From positions 124,001-188,000 of the forward strand of contig CACHGV010000001.1 of NCBI GenBank assembly GCA_902579465.1: a DNA stretch of 64,000 bases. The letters are read 5' to 3'. The position numbers and the translations under genes were made by a program. Each line of letters opens with the position of its first letter. Position 1 is the stretch's first letter. The DNA comes from an uncultured Pelagibacteraceae bacterium (lineage in GTDB: Bacteria; Pseudomonadota; Alphaproteobacteria; Pelagibacterales; Pelagibacteraceae). Under the pieces are notes generated by a model, which was not told the DNA's origin, searched no databases, and saw only the letters and a program-made list of their open reading frames with translations. Positions 34,168 through 43,183 of the stretch are shown piece after piece.

Positions 34168-34829
34168 TTATGCTTAATTCTTTTGAGAAGTTCTGAAGCT
34201 GCAGATTGCTCTGCATTTTTTTTTGAAGATCCAATTGCATAAACATATGTACTATTTTTAAGTTTAACACCAACTTTAAAATTTGGTTTATGTCTTGGAC
34301 CTGTATTAGAGATTAGTTTATAGATAGGTAATATTTTATAATTTTTCAAAGAGTATTCTTGAAGTTGTGTTTTAGCATCAATAAAAGTAGTTTCTGCATC
34401 ATTTATTAAATTTTTCCATAGTTTAAGGATAAAACTTTTAGAAACTTCAAAACCTTTATCTAAATAAATAGCTCCAATTAATGCTTCACAACAATCAGAG
34501 ATAATCTTATTTTCAACTATATTATTTCTCGTTTTTGAATTACCTGTAATTATAAATTCTTTAAGGTTTAATGAATTTCCAATTTCTAGACATTTATTTT
34601 TATTAACTAAAGAGGCTAATTTTTTATCTAATGACCCTACTTTTTCGTTAGGATAAAGCTCATACAATTTTTTTGAAACAACAAGTCCTAGTACTCTATC
34701 ACCTAAAAATTCAAGATTTTCATAATTATTATTTGGATCATAACTTTTGTGAGTAATAGCTTGCAAAAGGATTTGCTCATTTTTGAAATTTATTTTAATC
34801 TTTTTTTGAAGGTACTTAAGAGTGCTCAT
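34164..34829 (-). CDS. rnc: Ribonuclease III
   Basis: Cleaves double-stranded RNA, including rRNA precursors. The 221 residues hold the catalytic signature NLEFLGDRVLGLVVSKKL (Glu40, Asp44), a second acidic pair in CCEALIGAIYLDKGF near 113, and a C-terminal double-stranded RNA-binding domain (DAKTQLQEYSLKN... GSSKKNAEQSAASELLKRI). Order lepB-rnc-recO with a 2-base gap upstream. Confidence 0.95.
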   Translation of the reverse strand: MSTLKYLQKKIKINFKNEQILLQAITHKSYDPNNNYENLEFLGDRVLGLVVSKKLYELYPNEKVGSLDKKLASLVNKNKCLEIGNSLNLKEFIITGNSKTRNNIVENKIISDCCEALIGAIYLDKGFEVSKSFILKLWKNLINDAETTFIDAKTQLQEYSLKNYKILPIYKLISNTGPRHKPNFKVGVKLKNSTYVYAIGSSKKNAEQSAASELLKRIKHK

Positions 34830-34831
34830 AA

Positions 34832-35560
34832 TTAATCAATAAATTTGAAAAATCTATTTAACCTTAATATTTCATTCCAATTCCAAAATTTAACAATACT
34901 TCCTACAAATGGATCTGATGAAAAAAACAATATTTGAGCTTTGCCCACAAGATTATTTTTATGGACATATCCAACTTCGGATAAAAACCTACTATCTTTT
35001 GAGCAATCCCTATTATCCCCTAAGAAAAATAAATGGTCTTTTGGAACAAGGTATTTATCTGTGTTAGCGAAAGTAATATCAGTTCTGTATGATGCCAAAT
35101 AAACTTTGCCGTTTGGAAGTTTTTCCTCAAATGTGTTAACTTTTATTTTTGATTTACCACAATAATTAGTGATATTTTTTGATTTAATTGTTTTTAAAAT
35201 TTGATTGCCATTTAGGTAAAGATCACCATTAATAAACTGAATTGTATCACCTGGTAAACCAATTACACGCTTTATATAATCTGTTCTATTATCGGCCGGT
35301 GTTTTAAATACTGCAACGTCACCTCTTTCAGGATTATGGGTAAAAATACGGTTTTCAAAAATAGGTGGACTAAATGGAAAGGAATGTTTGCTATAACCAT
35401 ATGAGTATTTAGTGACAAAAAGTCTATCTCCAACTAATAAATTTGGTTCCATAGATGATGAAGGAATATAAAAAGGTTGCAATAAAATAGATCTAATTAA
35501 AACTGCAATGATAAGTGCATAAATTATAGTTTTAAGATTTTCAATTATTATTTTTTTCAT
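34832..35560 (-). CDS. lepB: Signal peptidase I
   Basis: Removes signal peptides from exported proteins on the periplasmic face of the inner membrane. The 242 residues have an N-terminal membrane anchor (NLKTIIYALIIAVLIRSIL), the nucleophile Ser36 in PSSSMEPNLLVGDRL and the general base Lys97 in DYIKRVIGLPGD; the box GDNRDCSKDSRFL near 190 is also present. It overlaps acpS by 4 bases (acpS-lepB-rnc). Confidence 0.95.
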   Translation of the reverse strand: MKKIIIENLKTIIYALIIAVLIRSILLQPFYIPSSSMEPNLLVGDRLFVTKYSYGYSKHSFPFSPPIFENRIFTHNPERGDVAVFKTPADNRTDYIKRVIGLPGDTIQFINGDLYLNGNQILKTIKSKNITNYCGKSKIKVNTFEEKLPNGKVYLASYRTDITFANTDKYLVPKDHLFFLGDNRDCSKDSRFLSEVGYVHKNNLVGKAQILFFSSDPFVGSIVKFWNWNEILRLNRFFKFID

Positions 35561-35946
35561 ATTTTTTTATCTATAACAACAAACGCTATTGAATAATCTT
35601 TTTCATCAGAAAGTGATAAAAAGACTTTATATCTTTGTAATTTAAATTTTTTTTTCAAAAAAATGTTTAATTTTTTTGATAGTGAAATATATGGCTTTCC
35701 ATTCTTGTAATTCTTTATTTCAATATCTATAAAATTTATATCTGATCTAAAGCCAGTTCCAATTGCTTTAACAAATGCTTCTTTTGCTGCAAATCTTTTT
35801 GCATAAAAATTAATTTTATTTTTTAATTTTCTTCCCTGTTGAATTTCTTTTTCTGTAAAAATTCTATTTAAAAAACCTTTAATTTTTAACGAATTATTTA
35901 TTCTACTGTTTTTAATAATATCAACACCATTTCCAATTATATGCAT
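35557..35946 (-). CDS. acpS: Holo-[acyl-carrier-protein] synthase
   Basis: Transfers phosphopantetheine from coenzyme A to acyl carrier protein. The 129 residues show GNGVDIIKNSRI at the N-terminus (Asp9) and RFAAKEAFVKAIGTGF near 50-65, with the metal-binding Glu. The C-terminal strands VFLSLSDEKDYSIAFVVI match the family pattern. It shares one base with the pdxJ stop and overlaps lepB. Confidence 0.93.
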   Translation of the reverse strand: MHIIGNGVDIIKNSRINNSLKIKGFLNRIFTEKEIQQGRKLKNKINFYAKRFAAKEAFVKAIGTGFRSDINFIDIEIKNYKNGKPYISLSKKLNIFLKKKFKLQRYKVFLSLSDEKDYSIAFVVIDKKI

Positions 35947-36665
35947 TATCTTAAAATTTTAATAAATTGTTTAACAACTTTTGAAATGCTATGTGAGACA
36001 GACTCTCCAATTATAAAATGACCTATATTAAATTCCTCAATTTGTTTTATCTTATTAAGTATTTTTGTTGTCTTATAGTCCATACCATGGCCAGCATGAA
36101 CCTCTAAACCTATATTTTTAGCATAAGTAGCACATTTTTTAATTTTATTTAGTTCTCTGGAGTAATTTTTTTTCCACTTAATTTGATTTGAGATCTTACC
36201 TGTATGTATCTCTATACATTTGCTTCCTAAGATTTTTGATAATTTTATATCTTGCAGAGATGGATTTATAAATAAGCTTGTTCTAATATTATTTCTATTA
36301 AAAATTTCTAATATTTTTTTGATTTTATTTTTATTCTTTTTTAAATTTAATCCTCCTTCTGTGGTGATTTCATTTCTTTTTTCAGGAACAAGACAAATAA
36401 AAGAAGGTTTATTTTTTAGTGCAATATTAATCATTTTGGGATCTGAAGCTATTTCCAAATTAATAGGGATTGATTTATTTGATGAGAGAATTTTTAAATC
36501 CATATCATTAATGTGTCGTCTATCCTCTCTTAAATGAACTGTAATAGAATCTGCACCAGCCTTTAAAACATCTAAAGCTACAGTATAGGGATCAGGATGT
36601 TTTTCACCTCTAGCATTTCTTAACGTTGCAACATGGTCGATGTTAACCCCTAGTCTCTTTTTCAT
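35946..36665 (-). CDS. pdxJ: Pyridoxine 5'-phosphate synthase
   Basis: Forms pyridoxine 5'-phosphate, the B6 vitamer that becomes PLP, needed by the PLP enzymes GlyA and MetY in this window. The 239-residue TIM barrel begins LGVNIDHVATLRNARG, followed by DPYTVALDVLKAGADSITVHLREDRRHI (active-site His and Arg residues). LEVHAGHGMDYKTT near 190 and IGHFIIGESVSHSI are also diagnostic. It overlaps pyrE by 4 bases. Confidence 0.95.
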   Translation of the reverse strand: MKKRLGVNIDHVATLRNARGEKHPDPYTVALDVLKAGADSITVHLREDRRHINDMDLKILSSNKSIPINLEIASDPKMINIALKNKPSFICLVPEKRNEITTEGGLNLKKNKNKIKKILEIFNRNNIRTSLFINPSLQDIKLSKILGSKCIEIHTGKISNQIKWKKNYSRELNKIKKCATYAKNIGLEVHAGHGMDYKTTKILNKIKQIEEFNIGHFIIGESVSHSISKVVKQFIKILR

Positions 36666-37252
36666 TTTAAAAATCTACTTCCAGGTTTGGTAATTGGAAT
36701 TTTTTTTAGACTTTCTGGAATATTTTTTTTTTTAAAAGTTGGAATTTTTAATTTTACTTGTGAAATTATATTTTTTCTTTTTATTTTTAAAGTTTGCTTA
36801 TTAGATCTGTCAATTAAACATGCAAATCCTAATAAAATTGCGCCAGATTTCTTTATTAATTTAGCACACTCTAAACTTGATTTTCCTGTAGTTATTACAT
36901 CTTCAATAATTAAAACTCTTGATTTTTTTTTAATATAAAAACCTCTTCTTAACTTAAAATTTCCCTCAACACGTTCACAAAAAATTGTTTCTTTTTTTAA
37001 AATTCTTCCGATTTCATAACCAATTACAATTCCACCCATCGCTGGTGAAAGAATTAAATCAATATTTTTAAATGTTTTTTTAATTTTACTTGCTAAAGAT
37101 TTTGTAAATTTTTCAGATTTTTTTGGAAAACTTAATAATTTTGCACATTGCACATAAGAAGGTGAATGTAGTCCAGATGACAATACAAAATGTCCATCTA
37201 ACAAAGCATTAGTTTTTCTTAAAACTGCTAAAGAGTTTTTTGAAGAAAGCAT
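36662..37252 (-). CDS. pyrE: Orotate phosphoribosyltransferase
   Basis: Joins orotate to PRPP in UMP synthesis. The 196 residues contain LLDGHFVLSSGLHSPSYVQCAKLL (orotate-binding start), SPAMGGIVIGYEIGRILKKETIFCER near 70-95 and the PRPP loop VLIIEDVITTGKSSLECAKLIKK near 112. ATG 37252 lies 44 bases inside the relA/spoT coding end, a long overlap, but no later start would preserve the N-terminus. Fourth gene of the dapA-led operon in order of function with pdxJ next. Confidence 0.94.
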   Translation of the reverse strand: MLSSKNSLAVLRKTNALLDGHFVLSSGLHSPSYVQCAKLLSFPKKSEKFTKSLASKIKKTFKNIDLILSPAMGGIVIGYEIGRILKKETIFCERVEGNFKLRRGFYIKKKSRVLIIEDVITTGKSSLECAKLIKKSGAILLGFACLIDRSNKQTLKIKRKNIISQVKLKIPTFKKKNIPESLKKIPITKPGSRFLK

Positions 37253-38951
37253 ATTTTTTATTTTTGTGTCTTATAATTTTAAATTTATATTCTTTTTGTT
37301 TTAGTTCACTTATCAATTTTGTAAAGTTCTTAAGGTCATGTATGATTAAATTAAATTTGAAATTAATCCTTCCATTAAGTTTTTCTACCATTTCTACACT
37401 TGAAATATTAACAAAGTTTTCACCAATCATGGTTGTTACATCGCCCATTTTTCCAGGTTCATCAGGCAGAGAAATCCAAAGTGTAGTATTATATCTTTTT
37501 TCCTTAATCGGTTTACTGTTTTCACGATACTGCCAATAACGTCTAATTGCAGCACGAGCTTTCCCTGTTTTAGTGCTCGTTAACCAATGTAATGAGGGGG
37601 AGGCTTTTTTAGAGGTGATAATATTAACTACATCCCCGTTTCTTAATATAGATTGCAATGCGCTTTCATTTCCATTTATTTCGCAACCAATAGCAGCATC
37701 TCCGATTTGAGTATGGACCGCATAAGCAAAATCTATTGATGTAGCATTTTTAGGTAGTTTTATAATTGATCCTTTTGGTGTGAAACAAAAGGCGTTTTCT
37801 TGAAACATTTGAAGTTTTGTATATTCATAAGAGTCATCTGGATTCTCATTTTTGTCAATAATTTCAACTAAATCTGCTAACCAATCATACTCCTTCCAAG
37901 TTAATGAATTAAATTTTTCTGATGATTTATATTTCCAGTGAGAAGCAATACCTCTTTCTGCAAACTCATGCATTTGTTTTGTTCTTAGTTGTATTTCAAT
38001 TGGTCTTTTATTTGGACCAATAATAGCTGTGTGTAATGATTGATATTTATTGATTTTTGGCGATGAGATATAATCTTTAAATTTACCTGGTATACAATTC
38101 CATTTACTATGGAAAATTCCTAAAGCTTTATAGCAATCATCAATATTATCTAAAATAATTCTAAACCCAATAATGTCAGTTATTTGTTCAAGAGAAGTTC
38201 TTTTTTTTTGGATTTTTCTCCAAATTGAAAAAGGAGTTTTCTCTCTTCCAACTATTTTTGGTTCTATATTTTTGTTTTTAAGTATTTCAAAAAACTCATC
38301 AGAAATATTATTAAAGTTAATTAGATTATTTTCTTTAATTTTATCTAATCTGTCTTTTATCAATTTTCTTGCATCTTCATTTAAAACTTCAAAAGAAAGG
38401 TCCTCTAATTCATCTCTTATACGATGCATGCCCATCCTATCTGCAAGGGGCGCATAAATTTCCATTGTTTCTTTTGCTTTTCTAATTTGCTTTTCTTTGT
38501 CAACAACTTTAATGGTACGCATATTGTGTAGTCTATCAGCTAGTTTCACTAGTAAAACTCGAATGTCTTTTGATGTTGCTAATATTAATTTTCTAAAATT
38601 TTCTGCTTTAGAGTTTGATATTGCTTGATTTTCAAACTCAGAAATTTTTGTAACACCATCAACTAAATCAGCAACCTCTTTTCCAAATTCTGCTTCTATT
38701 GTATTATAAGTTGCATGCGTATCTTCTATTGTATCATGAAGTAAACCAGTAGCTATAGTGGCACTGTCTAGCTTTAACTCAGTTAAAATATTTGCAACTG
38801 CTATCGGGTGAATAATATAAGGTGAGCCCTCATCTCTTTTTTGTTTTTCATGGGCCTTCAAAGCAAAATCATAGGCTTTTGATAAAGTTTCAGGATTAAG
38901 AAACTTATTATAATTTTTTACCTTATTAATTAATTCTTCAGATTTAAGCAT
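37209..38951 (-). CDS. rsh: Compact RelA/SpoT-type (p)ppGpp synthetase/hydrolase
   Basis: Makes and degrades the stringent-response alarmone. HD hydrolase domain: His48 and His72-Asp73 in TGLLHDTIEDT, with RLHNMRTIKVV near 140. Synthetase region about 220-345, with RTKQMHEFAERGIASHWKYK. TGS domain about 390-455 (CFTPKGSIIKLPKNATSIDFAYAVH), and a C-terminal ACT domain about 505-575 (LPDEPGKMGDVTTMIGE). At 580 residues it is well short of the usual 700-750: the helical part is trimmed and no cysteine-rich zinc-finger region is seen. Both catalytic domains look intact, so it should be bifunctional. Confidence 0.93.
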   Translation of the reverse strand: MLKSEELINKVKNYNKFLNPETLSKAYDFALKAHEKQKRDEGSPYIIHPIAVANILTELKLDSATIATGLLHDTIEDTHATYNTIEAEFGKEVADLVDGVTKISEFENQAISNSKAENFRKLILATSKDIRVLLVKLADRLHNMRTIKVVDKEKQIRKAKETMEIYAPLADRMGMHRIRDELEDLSFEVLNEDARKLIKDRLDKIKENNLINFNNISDEFFEILKNKNIEPKIVGREKTPFSIWRKIQKKRTSLEQITDIIGFRIILDNIDDCYKALGIFHSKWNCIPGKFKDYISSPKINKYQSLHTAIIGPNKRPIEIQLRTKQMHEFAERGIASHWKYKSSEKFNSLTWKEYDWLADLVEIIDKNENPDDSYEYTKLQMFQENAFCFTPKGSIIKLPKNATSIDFAYAVHTQIGDAAIGCEINGNESALQSILRNGDVVNIITSKKASPSLHWLTSTKTGKARAAIRRYWQYRENSKPIKEKRYNTTLWISLPDEPGKMGDVTTMIGENFVNISSVEMVEKLNGRINFKFNLIIHDLKNFTKLISELKQKEYKFKIIRHKNKKYAFFKKLFSSFKKN

Positions 38952-38967
38952 TACTATTTATATCATT

Positions 38968-39498
38968 TTATTGAGCAATTTTAATACCCAATAACTGATC
39001 TGAGGTTAAATTTGACATTAAAATGACTATATTTTTATTAAGTTTAGGGTGAACCCAATCTTTATCTAATTCATATAAAGGAAACAGAACAAAATTTCTA
39101 TTATGCATTCTTTTATGCGGAGTATTGAGTTTATGATTTCCCAGTTTTCTATGGAGTATTTCACCATTATAATCAATTATATCAATATCACATATTCTTG
39201 GATAATTTTTTTTTGATTTAGTTCTGCCTAATTTTTTTTCAATTTTTTTTATTTTTAAAAATAATTCGGTAACATTTAATACTGTCTCAATCAAAATGAT
39301 AGAATTAATAAAGTTTGGAAAATTTTCATTTGGCCAAGATTTTGTGATGTAAAATTTTGATCTTTTCTTTATAAAAATTCCCTCTTCTTGGATTAAATCT
39401 ATACTTTTATTTAAATTATTTTTCTTGGCTCCAAGATTTGAACCTAATGCCAGGTATGCAAAATTAACTTGATTTTCTAATATATCTTGCTTTTTCAC
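38968..39498 (-). CDS. folK: Hydroxymethyl-dihydropterin pyrophosphokinase
   Basis: Transfers pyrophosphate from ATP to the pterin precursor in folate synthesis. The 176 residues contain [19 protein letters not shown] near 15-33, [56 protein letters not shown] (ATP/metal Asp pair) and [19 protein letters not shown]. The start is a GTG that overlaps smpB by 35 bases; no better start exists before the conserved block. In many relatives rpoZ occupies the slot next to relA. Confidence 0.9.
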   Translation of the reverse strand: MKKQDILENQVNFAYLALGSNLGAKKNNLNKSIDLIQEEGIFIKKRSKFYITKSWPNENFPNFINSIILIETVLNVTELFLKIKKIEKKLGRTKSKKNYPRICDIDIIDYNGEILHRKLGNHKLNTPHKRMHNRNFVLFPLYELDKDWVHPKLNKNIVILMSNLTSDQLLGIKIAQ

Positions 39499-39934
39499 GG
39501 TTCCAGTCTCTTGTTTTCTTTGTCAGTCTTTTATCAAATTGTTTTTTACCTTTGGCTACTGCAATCTCTAATTTTGCCTTGCCTTTTTTGAAATACATTT
39601 TTGTTGGTACAATAGTTAAACCATCTTCGTGAATTCTACCGATAATTTTATTAATTTCTCTTTTATTTAATAAAAGTTTTCTTTCAGAGTATGGGTTATG
39701 ATTTGAATAACTAGCTTGTTTATAAATAGGTATATGAGAATTAATCAAAAAAATTTCTCCATCTTTATCTACAGCATATGAGTCTGCTATATTTATTTTA
39801 CCTGATCTTACAGATTTTATTTCAGAGCCCTTTAAAACTATACCTGCTTCAAACATCTCTTTAAAAAAATAATTAAAAGATGCTTTTCTATTAATTGTAA
39901 TAATTTTTAAACCAGGAGTGGTTTTTTTATTCAT
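39464..39934 (-). CDS. smpB: SsrA-binding protein SmpB
   Basis: Partner of tmRNA in rescue of stalled ribosomes. The 156 residues are standard: [90 protein letters not shown] and the basic tail that enters the mRNA channel. It overlaps dapA by 8 bases and folK by 35. No tmRNA gene was recognised in the window. Confidence 0.97.
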   Translation of the reverse strand: MNKKTTPGLKIITINRKASFNYFFKEMFEAGIVLKGSEIKSVRSGKINIADSYAVDKDGEIFLINSHIPIYKQASYSNHNPYSERKLLLNKREINKIIGRIHEDGLTIVPTKMYFKKGKAKLEIAVAKGKKQFDKRLTKKTRDWNREKARYIRKSS

Positions 39935-40814
39935 TAATTAATTCGGCAGATATAAGAGCTTTTTTAACCTCAGCTTTTGTTTCATCTAAAACTGTTACTA
40001 GAGGTAATCTCACATTATCATCACACAGACCTATCAATTTAGCTGCGTATTTAACTGGAGATGGGTTGCTCTCAATAAACAAAGATTTATGAACAGGTTG
40101 AAGTTTTTTATCTATCTCTTCAGCCTTTTTTTGCTCATCATTATTCTGTGATTTTGAAAATTTTTGCATATCAGAACACATTTTAGGAGCTATGTTGGCT
40201 GTCACAGAAATACACCCTACTCCACCTCTTTTATTATATTCATAAGCAAGACCGTCCTCGCCTGTTAGTTGGATAAATTCATTACCAATTTTTTTTAAAG
40301 TCTCATCTACTCTATTTAAATCGCCGGTTGCATCTTTAACACCAACAATGTTCTTAAGCTCAAATAATCTTGCCATAGTATCTACTGTCATATCAATAAC
40401 TGATCTGCCAGGAATATTATAAATTATGATTGGTATGCCACATTTGTCATTTATAGCCTTGTAATGGTGATATAAGCCCTCCTGAGTAGGTTTGTTATAA
40501 TAAGGTGTTACTATCAAGGCACCATCTGCCCCAGCCTTTTCAGCGTGCTCTGTGAGTGATATGGCTTCTGTAGTAGAATTTGATCCAGTACCTGCGATCA
40601 CTGGAATTTTTCCTTTAGCTTCTTGAATACATAACTCTATAACTTTTTCATGTTCTCTATGCGAAAGAGTTGGTGACTCACCTGTTGTACCAGCTGGCAC
40701 AAGTCCATTTGTTCCGTTTTCTAAATGAAAATTAATAATTTTTATATACGTTTCCTCATCAAGGCTATTGCCTTTAAATGGTGTTACTAAAGCTACATTT
40801 GAACCTTTAAACAT
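39927..40814 (-). CDS. dapA: 4-hydroxy-tetrahydrodipicolinate synthase
   Basis: First committed step of lysine and diaminopimelate synthesis, condensing pyruvate with aspartate semialdehyde, which is also the substrate of Hom. The 295-residue barrel has [14 protein letters not shown] near 37-50, the Tyr132 of IIYNIPGRS and the Schiff-base Lys160 in [10 protein letters not shown]. It is first in the minus-strand operon dapA-smpB-folK-rsh-pyrE-pdxJ-acpS-lepB-rnc-recO and faces the transglycosylase gene over 27 bp. Confidence 0.96.
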   Translation of the reverse strand: MFKGSNVALVTPFKGNSLDEETYIKIINFHLENGTNGLVPAGTTGESPTLSHREHEKVIELCIQEAKGKIPVIAGTGSNSTTEAISLTEHAEKAGADGALIVTPYYNKPTQEGLYHHYKAINDKCGIPIIIYNIPGRSVIDMTVDTMARLFELKNIVGVKDATGDLNRVDETLKKIGNEFIQLTGEDGLAYEYNKRGGVGCISVTANIAPKMCSDMQKFSKSQNNDEQKKAEEIDKKLQPVHKSLFIESNPSPVKYAAKLIGLCDDNVRLPLVTVLDETKAEVKKALISAELINE

Positions 40815-40841
40815 AAATATTTATATCATAAGTTATTAAAA

Positions 40842-43028
40842 ATGATTTTTAGAAAATCTAAATTACTCCTAACAACTATATTTTTTTTAACCTTTTTTCA
40901 ATCATCATATTCGAGTGAAATAATAATACCTAAGAAAAAACCTGCGTTTAAAAGTCAGATAGTAGTCCCTCCTTTAAAACCTGGAACATTTAATGAGAAA
41001 CAAAGTTTAAAGGATGATAAAGATTTACCTAAAGAGATCTTTGGCATTTTATTGCCCCCCAAAAAACCACTTATTGTAAAAAAACAAACATTAAGGACTG
41101 TTAAAAAAACCAGATATTATAGTGAAAGAGATTTTGAATTCGCAAAACAAGCAATTAAATTTATGGAAAAATCAAATTGGAAAGATGCAAAAAATACTGC
41201 AAAAAAAGCAAGGGCTCAATCAATATATAATTTTATAGAGTGGAGGCATCTTCTTACATCAGGAAATAAAGCAACTTTTTCTGAATACAAAAGGTTTATC
41301 GAAAGAGTTAAAGATTATCCAAGATTTGATAGAATTAAATATCTTGCTGAACACAAAATAAACTTACAAAACCAGTCTCCTACAGAAATAATTAATTGGT
41401 TTCAAAGTAATAAGCCATTAAGTGGATATGGTAAAATGATGTTAGGAGAGAGTTTAATTAAGACTGGAAAGTCTGTTGATGGAATAAGATTAATTAAAGA
41501 AGGATTTATAAATGCAGATCTAAATACAAATAATTTAAAATATTTCAGAAAAAAATTTAAAAATATTCTAGATACCTCTGATTATATAAATAGAGCTGAT
41601 TATTATGCTTGGGAGGGTAAACACTGGGATCTTAAAAGGGTTATTAGATACCTTCCTAGTGAGTATCAATTACTTTATACAGCAAGACAAATATTAATAA
41701 GCAGAGGATATGGGGTTGATGAAGCGATAAAAAAAGTACCAAAAAACTTTAAGAATGATGCTGGTTTAAATTATGATAGATTAAAATGGAGAAGAAAAAA
41801 AGGACGTGTAGATAGTTCACTAGAAATTCTTAACAAGATTAAAAACACTGATGAATATTTAGTAAGACCCGATAAATGGTGGAAAGAAAGGTCAATAATT
41901 GGAAGATCCTTAATTTATAAAAAAAAATATAAAACTGCATATAAAATTGTTTCAAATCACGCAATGACAGAGGGTGCAGACTATGCGGAAGCTGAGTGGA
42001 TGAGTGGCTGGATAGCAATTAGTTTTTTAAACGATGCACAAAAAGCAGAAAATCATTTTTTAAATTTTTACAGGAATGTCAGCTATCCAATCAGCTTGTC
42101 TAGAGGTTCGTATTGGTTAGGAAAAACATATGAAAAAATTGGGGATTTAGAAACCTCAAATAAATGGTTCTTAGAGGGATCAAAATATTTAACAACCTAC
42201 TATGGTCAACTCTCACATATGAAAGTAAAACCTCAAGAGAAATTTGAACTAGATAAATTAATGTTTGTAGATGATGATTATGAACAAGAGTTTTACTCAA
42301 AAAAACTTGTCGCAATTGTTGATTTACTTGATTATTTAAATAAAGATAAATACACAAAACATATCTTAAGGTTTTTAGCAAATGATAATGTAGAAAAAGG
42401 CAGTGAGGCTTTAGCTGCTAAATTAGCTTCTGATATATCACGTTTTGATTTTGCTATACAAGTCTCTAAAATTGCCTCATATCAAAAAAGATTTCACAAC
42501 CAATTTAATTATCCAATAATGAGTGTACCAAAATTTGTTGGTGGAAGAAAAATTCCTGATCCAGCATTAATATTATCTATTATCAGACAAGAAAGTGAAT
42601 TTGATACATCTGCTAGGAGTAGAGTTGGAGCTCAAGGATTAATGCAACTTATGCCTTATACGGCTAAGACTGTATCGAAACAAGCTAAGTTAGGATACTC
42701 GAAGGCTAAATTAACAACTGATCCTGAATATAATATTAATTTAGGATCTCATTATATTGCTGGTTTAATCAATCAGTATAAAGGATCCTACCCTTTTGCT
42801 ACAGCCGCTTATAATGCTGGTCCTAAGAGAGTAAAGTATTGGAAAAAAATTAATAAGGATCCTCAAAAAAAACAGATTGACTATGTTGATTGGGTTGAGC
42901 TTATTAAATTTAAAGAAACAAGAAATTACGTACAAAGAGTTTTAGAAAATTACAATGTTTACAGGTACATTTTGTCTCAAAAGCCAATATATCTAAAAGA
43001 TTTCTTTAAAAATCAGAGCATGTATTAA
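40842..43028 (+). CDS. Soluble lytic murein transglycosylase
   Basis: Cleaves the glycan strands of peptidoglycan from the periplasm. A signal peptide (KLLLTTIFFLTFFQSSYSSE) starts the 728-residue protein. Next come a Pro/Lys-rich linker with repeated KKP motifs (IIPKKKPAF, LPPKKPLI), a long helical superhelix built of TPR-like repeats, and a C-terminal SLT domain with the catalytic Glu in SIIRQESEFDTSARSRVGAQGLMQLMP and AYNAGPKRVKYW. Length fits the Slt70 family. Its stop codon directly touches the tRNA-Ser gene. Confidence 0.92.
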   Translation: MIFRKSKLLLTTIFFLTFFQSSYSSEIIIPKKKPAFKSQIVVPPLKPGTFNEKQSLKDDKDLPKEIFGILLPPKKPLIVKKQTLRTVKKTRYYSERDFEFAKQAIKFMEKSNWKDAKNTAKKARAQSIYNFIEWRHLLTSGNKATFSEYKRFIERVKDYPRFDRIKYLAEHKINLQNQSPTEIINWFQSNKPLSGYGKMMLGESLIKTGKSVDGIRLIKEGFINADLNTNNLKYFRKKFKNILDTSDYINRADYYAWEGKHWDLKRVIRYLPSEYQLLYTARQILISRGYGVDEAIKKVPKNFKNDAGLNYDRLKWRRKKGRVDSSLEILNKIKNTDEYLVRPDKWWKERSIIGRSLIYKKKYKTAYKIVSNHAMTEGADYAEAEWMSGWIAISFLNDAQKAENHFLNFYRNVSYPISLSRGSYWLGKTYEKIGDLETSNKWFLEGSKYLTTYYGQLSHMKVKPQEKFELDKLMFVDDDYEQEFYSKKLVAIVDLLDYLNKDKYTKHILRFLANDNVEKGSEALAAKLASDISRFDFAIQVSKIASYQKRFHNQFNYPIMSVPKFVGGRKIPDPALILSIIRQESEFDTSARSRVGAQGLMQLMPYTAKTVSKQAKLGYSKAKLTTDPEYNINLGSHYIAGLINQYKGSYPFATAAYNAGPKRVKYWKKINKDPQKKQIDYVDWVELIKFKETRNYVQRVLENYNVYRYILSQKPIYLKDFFKNQSMY

Positions 43029-43119
43029 TGGCGGAAGAGAAGGGATTCGAACCCTTGGAAGGATTGCTCCTTCGGCAATTTAGCAAACTGCTGGTTTAAG
43101 CCAACTCACCCACTCTTCC
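43029..43119 (-). tRNA. tRNA-Ser (GCU)
   Basis: On the minus strand the acceptor stem is GGAAGAG/CTCTTCC with discriminator G and an encoded CCA (43029-43031). The anticodon stem GCAGT/ATTGC (one G-T pair) holds the loop TTGCTAA, anticodon GCT. A long variable arm (TTGCCGAAGGAGCAATC region) and T-arm GGGTTCGAATCCC confirm a serine tRNA. It lies between slt (0 bp) and soxB (64 bp). Confidence 0.96.
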
Positions 43120-43128
43120 GTTGATACA

Positions 43129-43157
43129 TGTGTAACTTGAAATCATTGAATATTCAA
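43129..43157 (-). promoter_or_regulatory. Predicted promoter of tRNA-Ser
   Basis: On the minus strand TTGAAT (43157-43152), a 17-base spacer and TACACA (43134-43129), 9 bases before the tRNA 5' end. Its -35 box is one half of the palindrome ATTGAATATTCAAT. Confidence 0.5.
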
Positions 43158-43174
43158 TATTAATCAAGTAATTT
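43136..43174 (+). promoter_or_regulatory. Nested palindrome and predicted soxB promoter
   Basis: ATTGAATATTCAAT (43145-43158) is a perfect 14-bp palindrome, framed by CTTGA (43136-43140) and TCAAG (43164-43168). Its plus-strand TTGAAT (43146-43151) is 17 bases from TAATTT (43169-43174), a plausible promoter ending 9 bases before the soxB ATG. Confidence 0.5.
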
Positions 43175-43183
43175 CTTGCAAAT

